From NCBI GenBank assembly GCA_030068075.1, contig CM057825.1, forward strand, positions 83,547,123 to 83,611,122: 64,000 bases of DNA, in the 5' to 3' direction. The position numbers and the translations under genes are program-made. Source of the stretch: Paguma larvata (taxonomy: Eukaryota > Chordata > Mammalia > Carnivora > Viverridae). Positions 49,579 to 62,300 of this stretch are shown here, in pieces; positions within the stretch are counted from its first letter, which is position 1; each line of letters begins with the position of its first letter. The notes beneath the pieces are model-generated. The model saw only the letters and a program-made list of their open reading frames with translations, was not told the origin of the DNA and did not search any database.

Positions 49579-52117
49579 GTAGGTTTTTTTCCCCTTTTCT
49601 CTCTTTTTATTCCTTTTTGGTATGGTCATCCCCCAACCTCCTTTTATGATTTTTCTCCTTTTAAGTGGGGGTGTGAGTCTGAAGTGAGAAGGAGTGTCTG
49701 TGGGCAGGAATTTCAGGTGGGTTTAGCCCCTTTATGGCAAGCTTTTCCCAAGAGTGGCTTCTTCGATTTCTCTGGCACTCCGGCGCTCTCTCCTTCCTTT
49801 TCTCTTCTTTTTTCCTCCCCCAAATAATTTGCCCCGTACCTGTCCGTTCAGGTAACCAAAGGTGCCTTTTGCTTACCCAGCCTAGGAAAAGTCTTATTGA
49901 GAACTATATGGTGGAATGAAAACTCTTCAAGGGGAGAGATTCTGCTCTATTTTTGCATCGAGTGCCAATTCATTGTGTTCAGCAATTAAAACTTGGCAAA
50001 TACCTGTTAATAATTACAAAACTTGATCCATACAAACCCACCAAATTCGGGGGCAAGTCTTTCTCTTAGATATGCCAGTGCATCCTCTCCCAGCGGAGAA
50101 GGGTGTTTTCTAAGCAGAAAGTTGCCTGTTTTTGTCTGCTTAGCGAGTTTCATTTCTTTATTTTATTCTTTGTGTGTGTGTGTATGTGAAGTAACACCTC
50201 ACTTCTGTGATGATAAATAAAGAAGTGAAAGTCCTCATGGAACTTGAGTCGTTTACCAAAGTGTGTGTGGTGGGGGGGGGGGGGGTCACTACAGCTGGGA
50301 AGAAAGCTGCCGTCAGGATAGCAGAGTTTTAAAATGAAGGATAACTTTTGAAATTGCATGTTAAATGGCAAAGTAATATAGACGTGGATTTCACAGGAGA
50401 CACATGAGACACAGGAGACATACTTTGGCACTGAGAAGTCGAGAGAGATAACAGGAGTTCCCAAGAACAGTGATGAGCCCGGCTAACATGAATGTGTTTA
50501 TTGCCCACCTACTTATGTATTTTACATGCTCCCCCTATAATGATGAAGGCAAGATTACTAACTCCAGAGTTAGAAATAACAGGCAAAGATAAAGTTTACA
50601 GCACAAATGCCCTGTCTCTCCCCCCTCACACACACACATGCCCATAAAACTAGCAGCTTACTTTATTAAACATGTATTTATATGCAGTCGTGTGTAAGTC
50701 CCAGCATGAATACAGACAGGCCAGCTGTTTCATCCCAGACACTTGTGTGACCGTTTCCTTATTTCAGGATTTTTCCCAACAATTTCAAATCAATAGAACG
50801 CCAAGAAATGACAAAATGTGTCAAACATAAAAGTCACTCCCTATGCCTAGGTTAAATTCAAGGTGCTTTCTAAATCATCCACTTCCCCTTCTCTCTGCTC
50901 CCCTCCCCTCTCAGCAAATGTGTGGAAACTGATACTCACTTTCCAGGTTTTCTGCAAAGCTTCTAGCACCGGAGACAATAGGTGCGGGGCGTGGGGACTG
51001 AGTGTGCTCGGCAGAGAAAGGGTTAATGGCCCTTGTGTTACAGTTTGCATCTGTTACATCTTTTATAGCCCCTGTTTAAACTAATCCTCGAGGCACAACA
51101 TCTTCCCAACCTCCACCGACTTTCGGGATTCTCCTCCTCTCCTGCCTGCCTCCGAGGTTCCCCTTCTCCAAGTTTTGACAGTTTCAGCTGAAAAAATGCA
51201 GCGCCTCTCTCGATTTTTAGGTACAAAAGTTTCGAAGCCAGAAAGGATACGATCATTTAAGTAGAGCTTCAAAGTATTGCCGTAGCGGTTGGACTTTCTC
51301 TTTCCTTTCTTGAGGGGATATAAAAAAAAAAAAATTTCTACTGGAACTATTTAAGAGAACCAGTGTGGGGGAGCATGTGTGTGAATGAGGTGGGGGAAAA
51401 TACTTAAGTAAATATTGTCAAAGTGGCGGGGGGGGAGAGGTGGGGGGGTGGGAAGCGACAGTGTCCAAAGAGGCTTATAATTATACTTATTTCGGCGTGG
51501 AACGGGAAATCTTAATTTGGGGGCGGGGGACTGGGGGGAGGCAGAGACAGCGGCTCGATAAACTCCGAGAGGGGAGGGGAGGGGGCGCGGGGCGAGTGGG
51601 CTTCCTATAATTACTATTATCAATTTGCCCGAGTGTGCTTCATCCGGGGGCTGCTTCGCGTTGTTTGTTTGTTTGTTTCCTCTGGGGAGTGGGGTGGTGG
51701 GGGGGGTGCGAGACAAGATGAGAGCGAAAGAAAGCCTCGCCTCACCCCAAGTTCCCGAGCCGGGCTGAGGACTTTTCCGCGGAAAGGGTCCGCCTCGCCC
51801 TGAGTCAGGCAGCCTCACTGTACCGCCGTGTGTGCATTCCCTCATACGGTCAGGAGTTATGACTCATTTTGAAGATGTAATTCTTGTGTCTCTGATCCCC
51901 GCGCGGGTGCAACACACCAAACAGTAACAAACACAAAGCGCCTCGGGGCCCAGGCTGGGGGCGGGGGGCGGGGAGGGGGCCGCCGAAGTTTCGCTTTGGC
52001 GCCGGGGGGGGCGCGGATGGGTGCTCGCCGGGGCCCTGGCCCGGCTCCCCGGGGCGGCCCGCGCGCGTTTCAATGGGCGCGGGCGATGCCCACATTGTCG
52101 CTGTGTTTGGTTGCTAG
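49579..52117 (+). other. ZEB2: ZEB2 5'-UTR intron (regulated intron)
   Basis: Bounded by GTAGGT at 49,579 and TTGCTAG at 52,117. The polypyrimidine tract before the acceptor is poor ('GTCGCTGTGTTTGGTTGCTAG' region, rich in G), so removal may be inefficient. In human, published work reports an intron of similar position and size that carries an IRES and is retained when the antisense transcript covers its donor, raising ZEB2 protein. The 3' half is very G-rich on the plus strand (51,420-51,600) and enters the CpG island. E2-type boxes CAGGTG (49,714-49,719) and CAGGTA (49,849-49,854) lie near the donor. Confidence 0.65.
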
Positions 52118-52759
<642 letters not shown>

Positions 52760-53154
52760 TGAAAGTTTCTTGCCGGAGTCTCGCGGCCGCGTCTCCGTAC
52801 GCCAAGTAACGGTCCGCGGGCAGCGCGGCCCGGCCGGGCGCGCCCCGACCTCGGGGGGGAGGGACGCGGCCGGCCCTGCGCGGGGTCCGGCGGGGTCCGC
52901 GCGGGCTCGGGGCTGGGCGCTTCCTCTCTGGCGGGCTCTGGCCCCACGCCGGGGACTGGCGCAGTCGAAGAGAGCAGGGAGACTTTTCTGGGCAGTTTCT
53001 ACACGGTCAGGAGGAGCCCGTTATCCAAGCTGAGTCAGGAAGGAGGAAGGAGATGGGGGAGCGAGGGGCACAGGCAGACCAGAGGTGGGAGATTAAAGGG
53101 GTGGCCGCGAATAAAGTCGGTCTTGGAGAAAGGCAGATAAGGGATGAAGCGCAG

Positions 53155-53200
53155 GAGAGAGAGAGAGAGAGAGAAACAGAGAGAGAGAGAGAGAGAGAGA
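53155..53200. repeat. (GA)n tract at edge of CpG island
   Basis: About 22 GA units with two AAAC-type interruptions, inside the first intron. GA tracts of this sort bind GAGA-type factors in some animals; in mammals they are usually just microsatellites. Confidence 0.85.
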
Positions 53201-54031
53201 TCGACCCCCTAGGTATTACCCCCAAACAAAATCGTGGGAATAAAAGAGAAAAGTGATTGGCAAGAGCGCAGAAGGCGCCTGGGGGAGGGGAGAGGGCTGG
53301 GGACCGGAGAGGGTGCCGGGGGGGAGCTGACAGAGGATACTGAGTTTGAAAAGAAAAACCAACCCCCCAAAACAAACAAGCGAACTAGCGCCAGCTCAGA
53401 CTGGGAAAGGAAACTTCTCGCTCCCCTCGATCTCCGCTTTATCACCCGGCGCGGGGCCGAGCTGACGCTCCGGAGCCGGACGTGGGGACGCGGCGCCGGC
53501 CCGGCCTCCGGCCTCCCGCGAACCCAGCCCGCACCTCGCGGGGACCGCCCGGCCCACTTGGAGCAACTTTCCTCTCGAGAGGACAATTGTGTGCGCCCCC
53601 GGCCTGCCCCGGAGCGGCGCGGTGCAGGGAGGGGGCGGCTGGGGGCGCAGTGTGGGGGGCTGGAGGGAGAGAAAACACAAAGACGAGAGAATTTTGATTA
53701 GAGACAAATGATGCTTCTCTCTCTCTCTGTCTCTGCCTCTCTAGGTTTTGTGTGTGTGTGCGTGTGTGTGTGCGTGCGTGTGTGTGTATCTTTTGCTTGT
53801 TGTGGTGGAGGTGTCGAGCCATATGGGGGAGTGATAGAGGAATTTTAGTCAGAAACTGTTCGTTACGTTATCCTGCCTTTTCCCTTTGTGCTGCCTTTGA
53901 TCTATTTGCTTGGCTTAGTATTACAAAAAAAAAAAAAAAAAAAAAAACAAGTACAATAATATATTCTGAGCTGCTTCCCCAAGATCCAGTTCAGGCTGCC
54001 TCTTTTTAAGTCAGTCTCTCCTCTCTCTCTG

Positions 54032-54062
<31 letters not shown>

Positions 54063-55297
54063 TAATTTAATTTTTTTCTTCATTCTGGTATCTGGCATTA
54101 TTTAAGGTGGTCCTTACACAGGAGACCTCCCCTTCCCCATCTCTGGGTAATTTAGTAGACACTAAAATGATACCTAATGTCCCCCTCTCCTCTCTTGTGT
54201 TTCCTCTGTTCCTTTTATTAAATGTTGGTTATTGATTTTCTAAAATCAATGCCTGTTGTGGGGCTTTTTTCCCCCTCTTACAAGTATCTAAAGCACGGCG
54301 CTGATCAACTGGATAACAAAAGCTTTGTGTCAAGAAGGCTTTTTTTTTTCTTATGTTAAACAGTCATTTTTTTTTTTTCTGAGAGAAAAGAGAATGAGAT
54401 ATAAAGCAAGGTTCCCAGAAGTGTTCTTTTGCAGAAGAGACTATTTAGAATGTTTGTTTCTGCTTTCCTGCCTCCTCCCACCCCCTTCGGGATTTTGCCA
54501 CCGATGACCAGCCTGGCCCTGGCAGTGAGGTCAGGCCAGAGCTCAGGTCTGGGGAAATCGAGGGCTCCGGGCTTCCTGGGAACCCTGAGGGGTTGGGGGG
54601 TGGCAAAGACGAAGGCTTTGCAGGTGAGACAAAGTGCCAGGGAGGTGCTCAGCCTTGGACCCTGCGACCAGTTCCCTCCGCCCAGCCACTAACTTGGGCG
54701 AAGCCTCAGCACTCCGAAATGGAAAGTTGAATTGCAAATTTTGAGGCATTTATCTCAGACCTTGCCTCCTCACCAGCAAGCCTGTCCAAGGCTTACAGCT
54801 TCTCTAACTTTTACTACCTGTGTCTTTTTCCAAATAATCTGTGAAAAACATCCTGCGAATTGGTTACTTGTCAGTGTTTTTCTTTGGGTTTAATCTGACT
54901 GAGCAATGCCCTGGTTTAGAGAAGCAGGTAGAAGAGTTTTCTTCCCCCTTTTTCATTTTCTTTCTCATCAAGCACATATCCAACGCCTTTCCCTTTGGGA
55001 ATTGCCAGGATTTATCTGAACTGAGTGGATTTTTCTTCTTTCCTGGATTCATGGAAAAGATGTCACTTTTGAGCTTGTGTCTTTGCTGATAACACTAAAT
55101 ATGACGATGCTTATCAAAATCATATAGAAATTCCTGGAAAGGAATAATGGCAATACTAATCACAGAAGTAAGAAGCTGCAAGAAAAAAATAAAAAGATGG
55201 TCATCCAGGAAACTAGAATGGCAGTTTCTATAATTTTAATGAAGTCAACAATGTATATATAGTTGGAGGCGACAAGAAGAAAAAACATATAAAGCAA

Positions 55298-55301
<4 letters not shown>

Positions 55302-55332
<31 letters not shown>
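55302..55332. repeat. (GT)n microsatellite
   Basis: About 15 uninterrupted GT units in the ZEB2 intron, likely polymorphic. Confidence 0.92.
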
Positions 55333-55334
<2 letters not shown>

Positions 55335-58267
55335 CTAGAAGACGATGCTGTACACAATTATTAAAAAGCAAAGGAGAAGGAGGCAGTTTGCGGGTAATAA
55401 CTGTGCAAAAAGAGAAACAAGAATCTAAAATCCAGCCTTCAAGATTCTCAGGCCAGCAAGATGCTTGGCAAAGACAGTGCCAGGGCCAAGTTAATCCATA
55501 GCTGACCGGTCTCCTTTCCCCCACATGGAAAGGCTGAAATCTCTTCCCAGCAAATAAGATGTACAGGAGGAAAGCAGGAGAGGGGTGAGGGGGAAGGAGG
55601 CAAAAAGCAAGTTGCCGGCAGACAAGAATGTGTGTCGGTTTCAAGAAAGTTCAGTCAGATGATCTTCAGTCGCCTGACTCACTTTGTAACACTTTCACTG
55701 AAGCTGGAGAGGAGGGGGGGAGACCCAGCCCCCCTCTTCCATTCCCCTGATTATACCCCCACTATCTCCACACAGCCTTGGAGTCAGAAATGAGCACTTG
55801 GAGCCGGAGATGCCCGGCTGTTCCCTGCCCCTGGCGCGGCCCGGTTGTAACTTGCAAAGTTTGTTGCTTTAGCCCCTCATTCGGGGCTTCGGCTCCTGGG
55901 GATGCTCGGGCTTCCCTCCTGCCTCCTGCGGAGCCTGGGAAGCCGGGCCGGCCTCCCCAGCCCACTGCCTTCCAGCATCAGCCCCTGAGAAATCGAACAC
56001 ACACACATGCAGGTTGTAACAAAAATCAGATCTGGAAACTGCTTGTTTCAGAAAAGGGAATGAAGCTGTCTTTTCAATGAAAACTGAATTAGGAGTGGAG
56101 GGGAAAAGGAAATGGAAGAAAGCAGGAAAGAACGAAAAGTTTAAATTTGATTTGCCTTCAAACTTTTAGCTAAAGAGTTGGGGATGGTGTGGGGGAGTGG
56201 GGAAGATTTTTTACAAATGCCTCTGGTCTCTGATTTCCAGTGGTAAAGACAAGCGATAAAGTTGGAAGTTTTCAGGGCTTTGGACCCTAGGGGAGAAGCA
56301 GTCAGATGAGCAGAAATGATTCTCCTCTTTTAAGAGAAGCCTCTCTCCTTACCACTTCCTTCAAGGGAGTGGAGGCGCTGGTGGTGATGCTTAGAGGCAG
56401 CGGGAGGACAGGGAAGTTGCTTCCGTTTCAGAGATGCTCAAAGAAAAAGGAAAAGAAATGCACTGAGCCCCTTCTTAAGGATGTGGCTCCCTTCTCTCCT
56501 CTCAGAGAGGTGAAGCTGGGACGGGGCGGCCCGGAGTCAGAGCCCCTTAGGACACACTGAGGCTGGGAAGTTTCCCTCCGATTTCAGTCGCTTCAAACTT
56601 GGTCATATCTTTGCAGGTGGGGAAATCTTTGGCCAGTAGCTTGCCTCGCAGAGTTGATGAGCTGATAGGGAGACTGGTTTGCTGATTCTCGAAGCACTCA
56701 CAGGCAGTTGGTGTGGTCAGGTACCAGTTCTGAGGGCACCCCAGAGATAGCCAAACCCATCCTTTTCTCTCTGTGGAGGTCTCCGTGCAAGTTTCGTCAC
56801 GCTGCACACACAGAAGACTGGGGGCTATGTATCTAGACTGATCTATTTGTTTTATTTCGGTTTGGGAAGACTAAGTCCATTGGGGCAGAAACATGCCTTC
56901 TTTCGTAGCAGAGCCACTGGCCTGCTGGCACCCACAGCGTGACGCTCCACCAGGGGTAAGGGCGGGCTGAGGATTTTAAACTTTGCATTGTTCCTCTGTT
57001 GCCAAATAAAAATAAATTCATGTCTTTAAGCATTTATTTCCGAATATAATTTGAATAAAGCCAAGATTAAAGTTCCCTGCCAAACTGCTATGTCACATGT
57101 ATGTGATGCTTCCTTCCTGGCTGGCTTAATTTGCTCCAAGTAAAGAAAATTCCAAGAGGTTCTCGAAGCCCCTAATGCCGTGTGATGGCTATTTCCTGGG
57201 GAAAATATATGCCTACCCTGAAGGTAGGAAAGGACAAGGACGGTGAGGCTGGCTCTCTAGCAGCGCCGCGTTTATTCTAAGACGTGGGAGATTCTTTTCC
57301 CTACAACAGTGTTTGTCATCTGCATTCTTCCGAGGCTTTTAAGGTGCATTTTCTTCTGTGTGAAAGGGAACTCTTTGTCCTTTTCCTCTCCAGCACCGTG
57401 GCTTCCCAAGGTAGACACTATTTTGTGCCTGTCACAGAGAGAGGGAGTGCAGGTTTGCAATGCTCACAGACAATTGATTGTCTGCCCTAATGTGTTTCAT
57501 TTACATGTTTATAACGTCAATGGTGCTGGGGTGTCCACTGTACCATTCATTCCCGCATTCCCACAAGGGGGCAATTGTCTGAATGGCCAAGTCAGACACC
57601 TTTTTGATTGCTCTTTGGTTGTCTTTTTAGAGCAAAGAGATAAAGGAGGAAAATCTGTGATGCAGAAACACTAGTTGAAAATATACAGAATTAAATGTCA
57701 CCACAAAAGCAGATGTTAACATAAGCCCAACTATGCTTTTTAGCCAAGATGTGAAGGTTGAAAAAAATAATTCAGAGCAGAGGGAAGGATGATTTAAAAC
57801 CAATAAATATAGTCCTCTCCCCCCTCCCAATTTCTTTTCTTTCTTTAGCAATCAGAAGATGAAATGTGACTTTTCTTTTCATTTTTAAGCCTTGGAACGT
57901 CCAGGCACCTCCGTATTATTCATATGTGTGCTGTGACGTGTGAATTTTGTGTATATTGACACAGCTCTGTTTATACCAACACCATCAGCTTACCACTTGG
58001 AAAATCTATTGAATGACTATTTGGGCTGTGGGGAGTGTCAACTTTTAAAAAGTAAGATCCAACTTTTTCATCAAGCATTTTTTTAAAAAGGAAAGCAGTA
58101 AGAATCAGAAGACTCTATGGAAGTCTTTGCGTTAATAGGTATGTGCCAAATACTTTTATCTTGGGTGACAGTCCTGTCGGAGTGAAAACTCTCAGGAGAA
58201 GTGTAACTGGTAGTTACAAAGTAAATAAAGAATTTCGTTTTAAGGTGTTCTGTATTGTTTTTATACT

Positions 58268-58312
58268 CTGTGTGTGTGTGTGTGTGCATGCGTGCGTGCG
58301 CGTGTGTGTGCG
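58268..58312. repeat. Alternating TG/CG tract
   Basis: TG repeat with CATG and CGTGCG interruptions. This purine-pyrimidine alternation, including CG steps, is the classic composition for left-handed Z-DNA. Confidence 0.85.
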
Positions 58313-58918
58313 TGCCGTCTCGTGTTTCCTCTGAGAAAAGTGAGAGGAAAAGCCATCCATGTGTGTGTTTTTGGCTTTTCTCTTCATTCAGTTCTCCCCT
58401 ACATATTATGCATATATGTATCACACATGAATACATCTGCCTAAAAAAGAAAGATTTCACAGCTCAGATGGTGCCTTGCTGGTTCATTAAGGTAATACAG
58501 TTATTAGAAGTTGGTCTAATTTCGCGTGTGGTCCACGAGGAGAGAAAATACTAACTCTTGTGTCATCTGGTAGGGGGTAAATAGGGTGGGGAAACTTTTA
58601 TAATTTTGTAGTAAATTAGGGAGAAAAAATCGCTAGTCTGTGAAAAGATTTTTGCCTCTCCGGGAAGACACGCACAGTAGCTGCACCGTTAGCTGAACCC
58701 CTGACACGGCGGTCTTTTGAATGCCTTAGGTATGATTTCACTTTCGCTCACATCAATGCTGACCTGAATGCCTTTCATATCTGATCCGCTGTGTCTCTCC
58801 CAGTAAACATCCCCTGAGGGGAGAACAAAGAAAGGAGCTCTTCTTCTTCTTAATCACAATTCAGCCCTTTCACCGCCGGCAGGCTCCATTTGCATTCTGC
58901 CACAGAAAGCCAAGATGA

Positions 58919-58925
<7 letters not shown>

Positions 58926-58973
<48 letters not shown>

Positions 58974-58982
58974 GAGAGGAGA
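58926..58982. repeat. (GA)n microsatellite with GGAGA tail
   Basis: About 20 pure GA units (58,926-58,966) followed by GAGAGGA units. It is responsible for a Ser-Leu frame on the minus strand. Confidence 0.92.
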
Positions 58983-59310
58983 GGAGAGAGACAGAGGGTA
59001 GTAGCTGAGTAAAATAACTTAGGTGTTTGTGGCTGTTTGTTGGGCTTTCCCTGGTTACCAGCCTTATATAGTTGATGCTTGACCAGGCCTCGTCCCTCCT
59101 GACAGGCATATAGTGTTACAAGATGGCATGTCTGTACTATTCATGGCCACCCGCTCAACACTTGAGGTAAAAAGTGTCAGAGAGGGATCAGATTCTCTCT
59201 CAGAAGCCTGTTAGACTTAGGGTCAGGTGTGTGGACTTCCCACTCTTGAGTGCTGCCTACTATTTGGCTTTGCTTACTGTTTACCATCAGACCAGGGAGG
59301 TGAGGGCACT

Positions 59311-59331
59311 GGGGGGGGGGGGGGGGGGGGG
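59311..59331 (+). repeat. 21-base poly-G run
   Basis: Uninterrupted G run in the ZEB2 intron on the same strand as the run at 49,038. It can form a G-quadruplex in the nascent transcript. Confidence 0.9.
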
Positions 59332-62300
59332 CTGCAGCTGGAGACTGCTCTGGAGGAGAGAAGGGATAAAGTCTCCTAAGGCCCTGCTCTGGTTTTCAGG
59401 GATGGGTGTCTGGCCCAGAGAAAAAAGGGAGAAGTGCTTACACCCAGCCTGAACACACTGATAAATCTTCAGGAAAACTGGAAAAGACTTTCCCATTTTT
59501 TCCCCTGACTTTTTATGATAATTCATATTTTCAAATGAAAGGGGAAAAAAGCCAAGAAAGAAACTCTCAAATGAGCCAAAAAGGAAAAAAAAAAATTCTC
59601 TGAAAAGAATTTTAGGGGGAAAAGTTGTTCTATTTTAAAAAGCTTTGCGGGCTGTAAAGTGCCACGTTTTTCACACCTTCTTCATACTTTTTTTTCAGAT
59701 TTTTTTAGTATGTTTAACATTTGTGAGATGACAGCCTTTTTGTATCTCAAACTGGATGCTTCAAGATTTGGAGGGAGGGGTTGGTGGTATTCACGTTCTC
59801 CTGAGAGAGAAAGTTTATGCCTCAAGGGCTCCTTCTTACTGGGAACTGTTTAAACCCTCGCAGGCGGACCTGTCAGGTTTTACTGTGTTATTTGCCTCCA
59901 TTTTCAACATGCAAAAGTAACATGCAGTTAATGGTATCGGAATGAGACCACAGCAAGAGCAGAAAGCTCTCGTGACAACTTTTCAGCTACATTATCTTGC
60001 TCCTAAACTGTCTTGTCTTTTTTTTTTTCCCCTTTCTGAAACCAGTTTTAGATACCAACAGTTTCTCAACAAATAGATTAAGTACATAATACTTAATGTG
60101 CACGCACGCAGGGACACACGAGTTTAGAAGTGCCATCGCTTCCAACGGCAGACTGAATAATTGGAAATGGGGGCTTTTCTGATAGCCATGGTGCGGATTT
60201 CACTTATAAGAGCAGAACTAGCGGAGATATTAGAAGTTGTACATGAGCATGTGACACAGATTCCTGATTTTCTTTCCCCCTTTTTCCCAGAAGCTTTACA
60301 GAATTTACAAAAATAGATTATCCCTACACCTTCCACCCCTCCTACCCACCCCCATGACCCAAGCAATGAAGGATTTAGGCAGATTTACTTCAGTAAACAC
60401 CTTTGGACACTTGGGGGGAAAGTGGGAGTCTGTTTGCAAAAGGAGGCTTTTGTTAAGTGAGGTACCGGGGTAATACTTTACCAGGCAGCTGTGATATTAA
60501 CCTACCCAGCAATGCGGGAACACTCCTTAACTCTTTGAGTGCCTGGCCCTTTGCACTCCGCAGATAAAATCCCGGCTCTCCAAAGACACTCAGAATTCTG
60601 GTGCTAGCAGTTTATTATTCAGACAAGTCTTGTAGACATGAAAACTGTTCAAGCTTTTAAAACAATGTGGTTTAATTAGATGAGGTGGACTTACATTGCT
60701 CATAAGCCCTCCAAATGGTGGTTTATAATTGGCAAGAAAAAAAAAAAAGGAATCAAGGCAGCACATTAAAAATTCCAGGAAATATCTTTAGAAAAGCTAT
60801 TTTCATTTCCAGCTTTTAAAATATTAGACTATGGTAGCTAGAGGGAATGAAGCAGCTGGGGCCTCTCTCCTTACTATAAAAGACACCAGAAGTTTGTGAT
60901 GAAGAAAGGGGCTTCGGCTCAAAACGCTGTAAGAGGCCGGTTGGGACAGTGACTTTATCGCAGCCCTCGCATCTTTTCTAGGGGGGAAGTGTTGCCTATC
61001 TTTCGGAGCTTGGAAGGTCATGTGAACCCCAGAGTCAGGGCCTCAGGCCGACTGTGACCAACGCGAGACTTGCCAAAGCAAGCAGAGAGGCATTTATAAG
61101 AGGAAGGAGTTAATGGTTATTTTTTGCTGGGCACAAGAATAACTTTACAGGTGTTGCATTTGGGCTTAAATAAGATTGCCTTATTTAGTTTCGAAAAAGA
61201 GTGTAGGTGTCAACGTTCAAGCAGCCACAAATGTGTGAGAAAGTAAAGGGTATGAGACATGACAGGATTAAAGGTGTTTGCTATGTTGTTACACCGTGTG
61301 TCAGGCTGCAAGCTCCCTTTGTCACAGCCTCCTGGTGATTTGACAGCGCAGATCTACTTCCCTTCTAGGTGAGACAGCATTTTTTAACTGGAGTTATAAA
61401 TATGGTACACCCTTCGAGTTGCACCCCGCCTCCCAGATCCATGAATCCTATTTGAAAGCATCTTGCCCTGAGACACAATGAACAAATGCAGTATACAGGG
61501 GGCTGTGTGCTCGGGGGCCCGGGCACAGCCAGCATCACAGTAGCTGGCATTGACTGTTGTTTGGCAAGAAGGTCCTTTGCCAAATCATCCAATAATTAAG
61601 TTTTATGTTATTTGTATGAACGACCAAGCATGCAGTATTCCTTTTCAAATCAAAGGGAGGCTTAAAATTACTTTTTGAACACTTTCAGACCATGGTCAGG
61701 TCACAGTTTGGGGGCTGAATTAAAATGATCTCATTCATGATCTAATTGAGGTTGGCAAAACCTTAACAGTAGCAGGAGTACATAAATATAAATCAAAGAC
61801 CAAAATTTAGCAAATCATATCATTTGCTAGAAATCTGCTCATGAATTATTCCCCGATTGCCAACCCAGAAGTTAAACTTTGTCTCCCCTCAGCAACAGTA
61901 ACTGCGCATATTTTTTTCAGGCTCCTGACAGGAAAGTTAGAGGAGCTGAAAAGAGAAGGAAGACGGTCAGTGTCTCATCTGATAGTGTGTGTTTGTGACC
62001 CAGGAGCGTCCGATAGCTAATAAAGCCAAGTATATTACAGGGGACGCTGCAGTCTTGGTTAGAAATTAATATGGGTTCTTCCGAAAACCAGACTTTGGAA
62101 GAGCGAGCATCGGGGAGACGTAAGGGATGTAAGGGGAGCGAACATTTCGAGAAAGATCTGATTGAACTTTGCTTTCATTTTTCAGTGGAGGAATGCAATT
62201 GTCATAATGATTTATGATTTTTTTTTTTACAACTTAGTTCTGTTAGTAAGCTGAGTTGAGGGGCTGCGATTTGAAGTAACAGAATGAAAAGACAACACTG

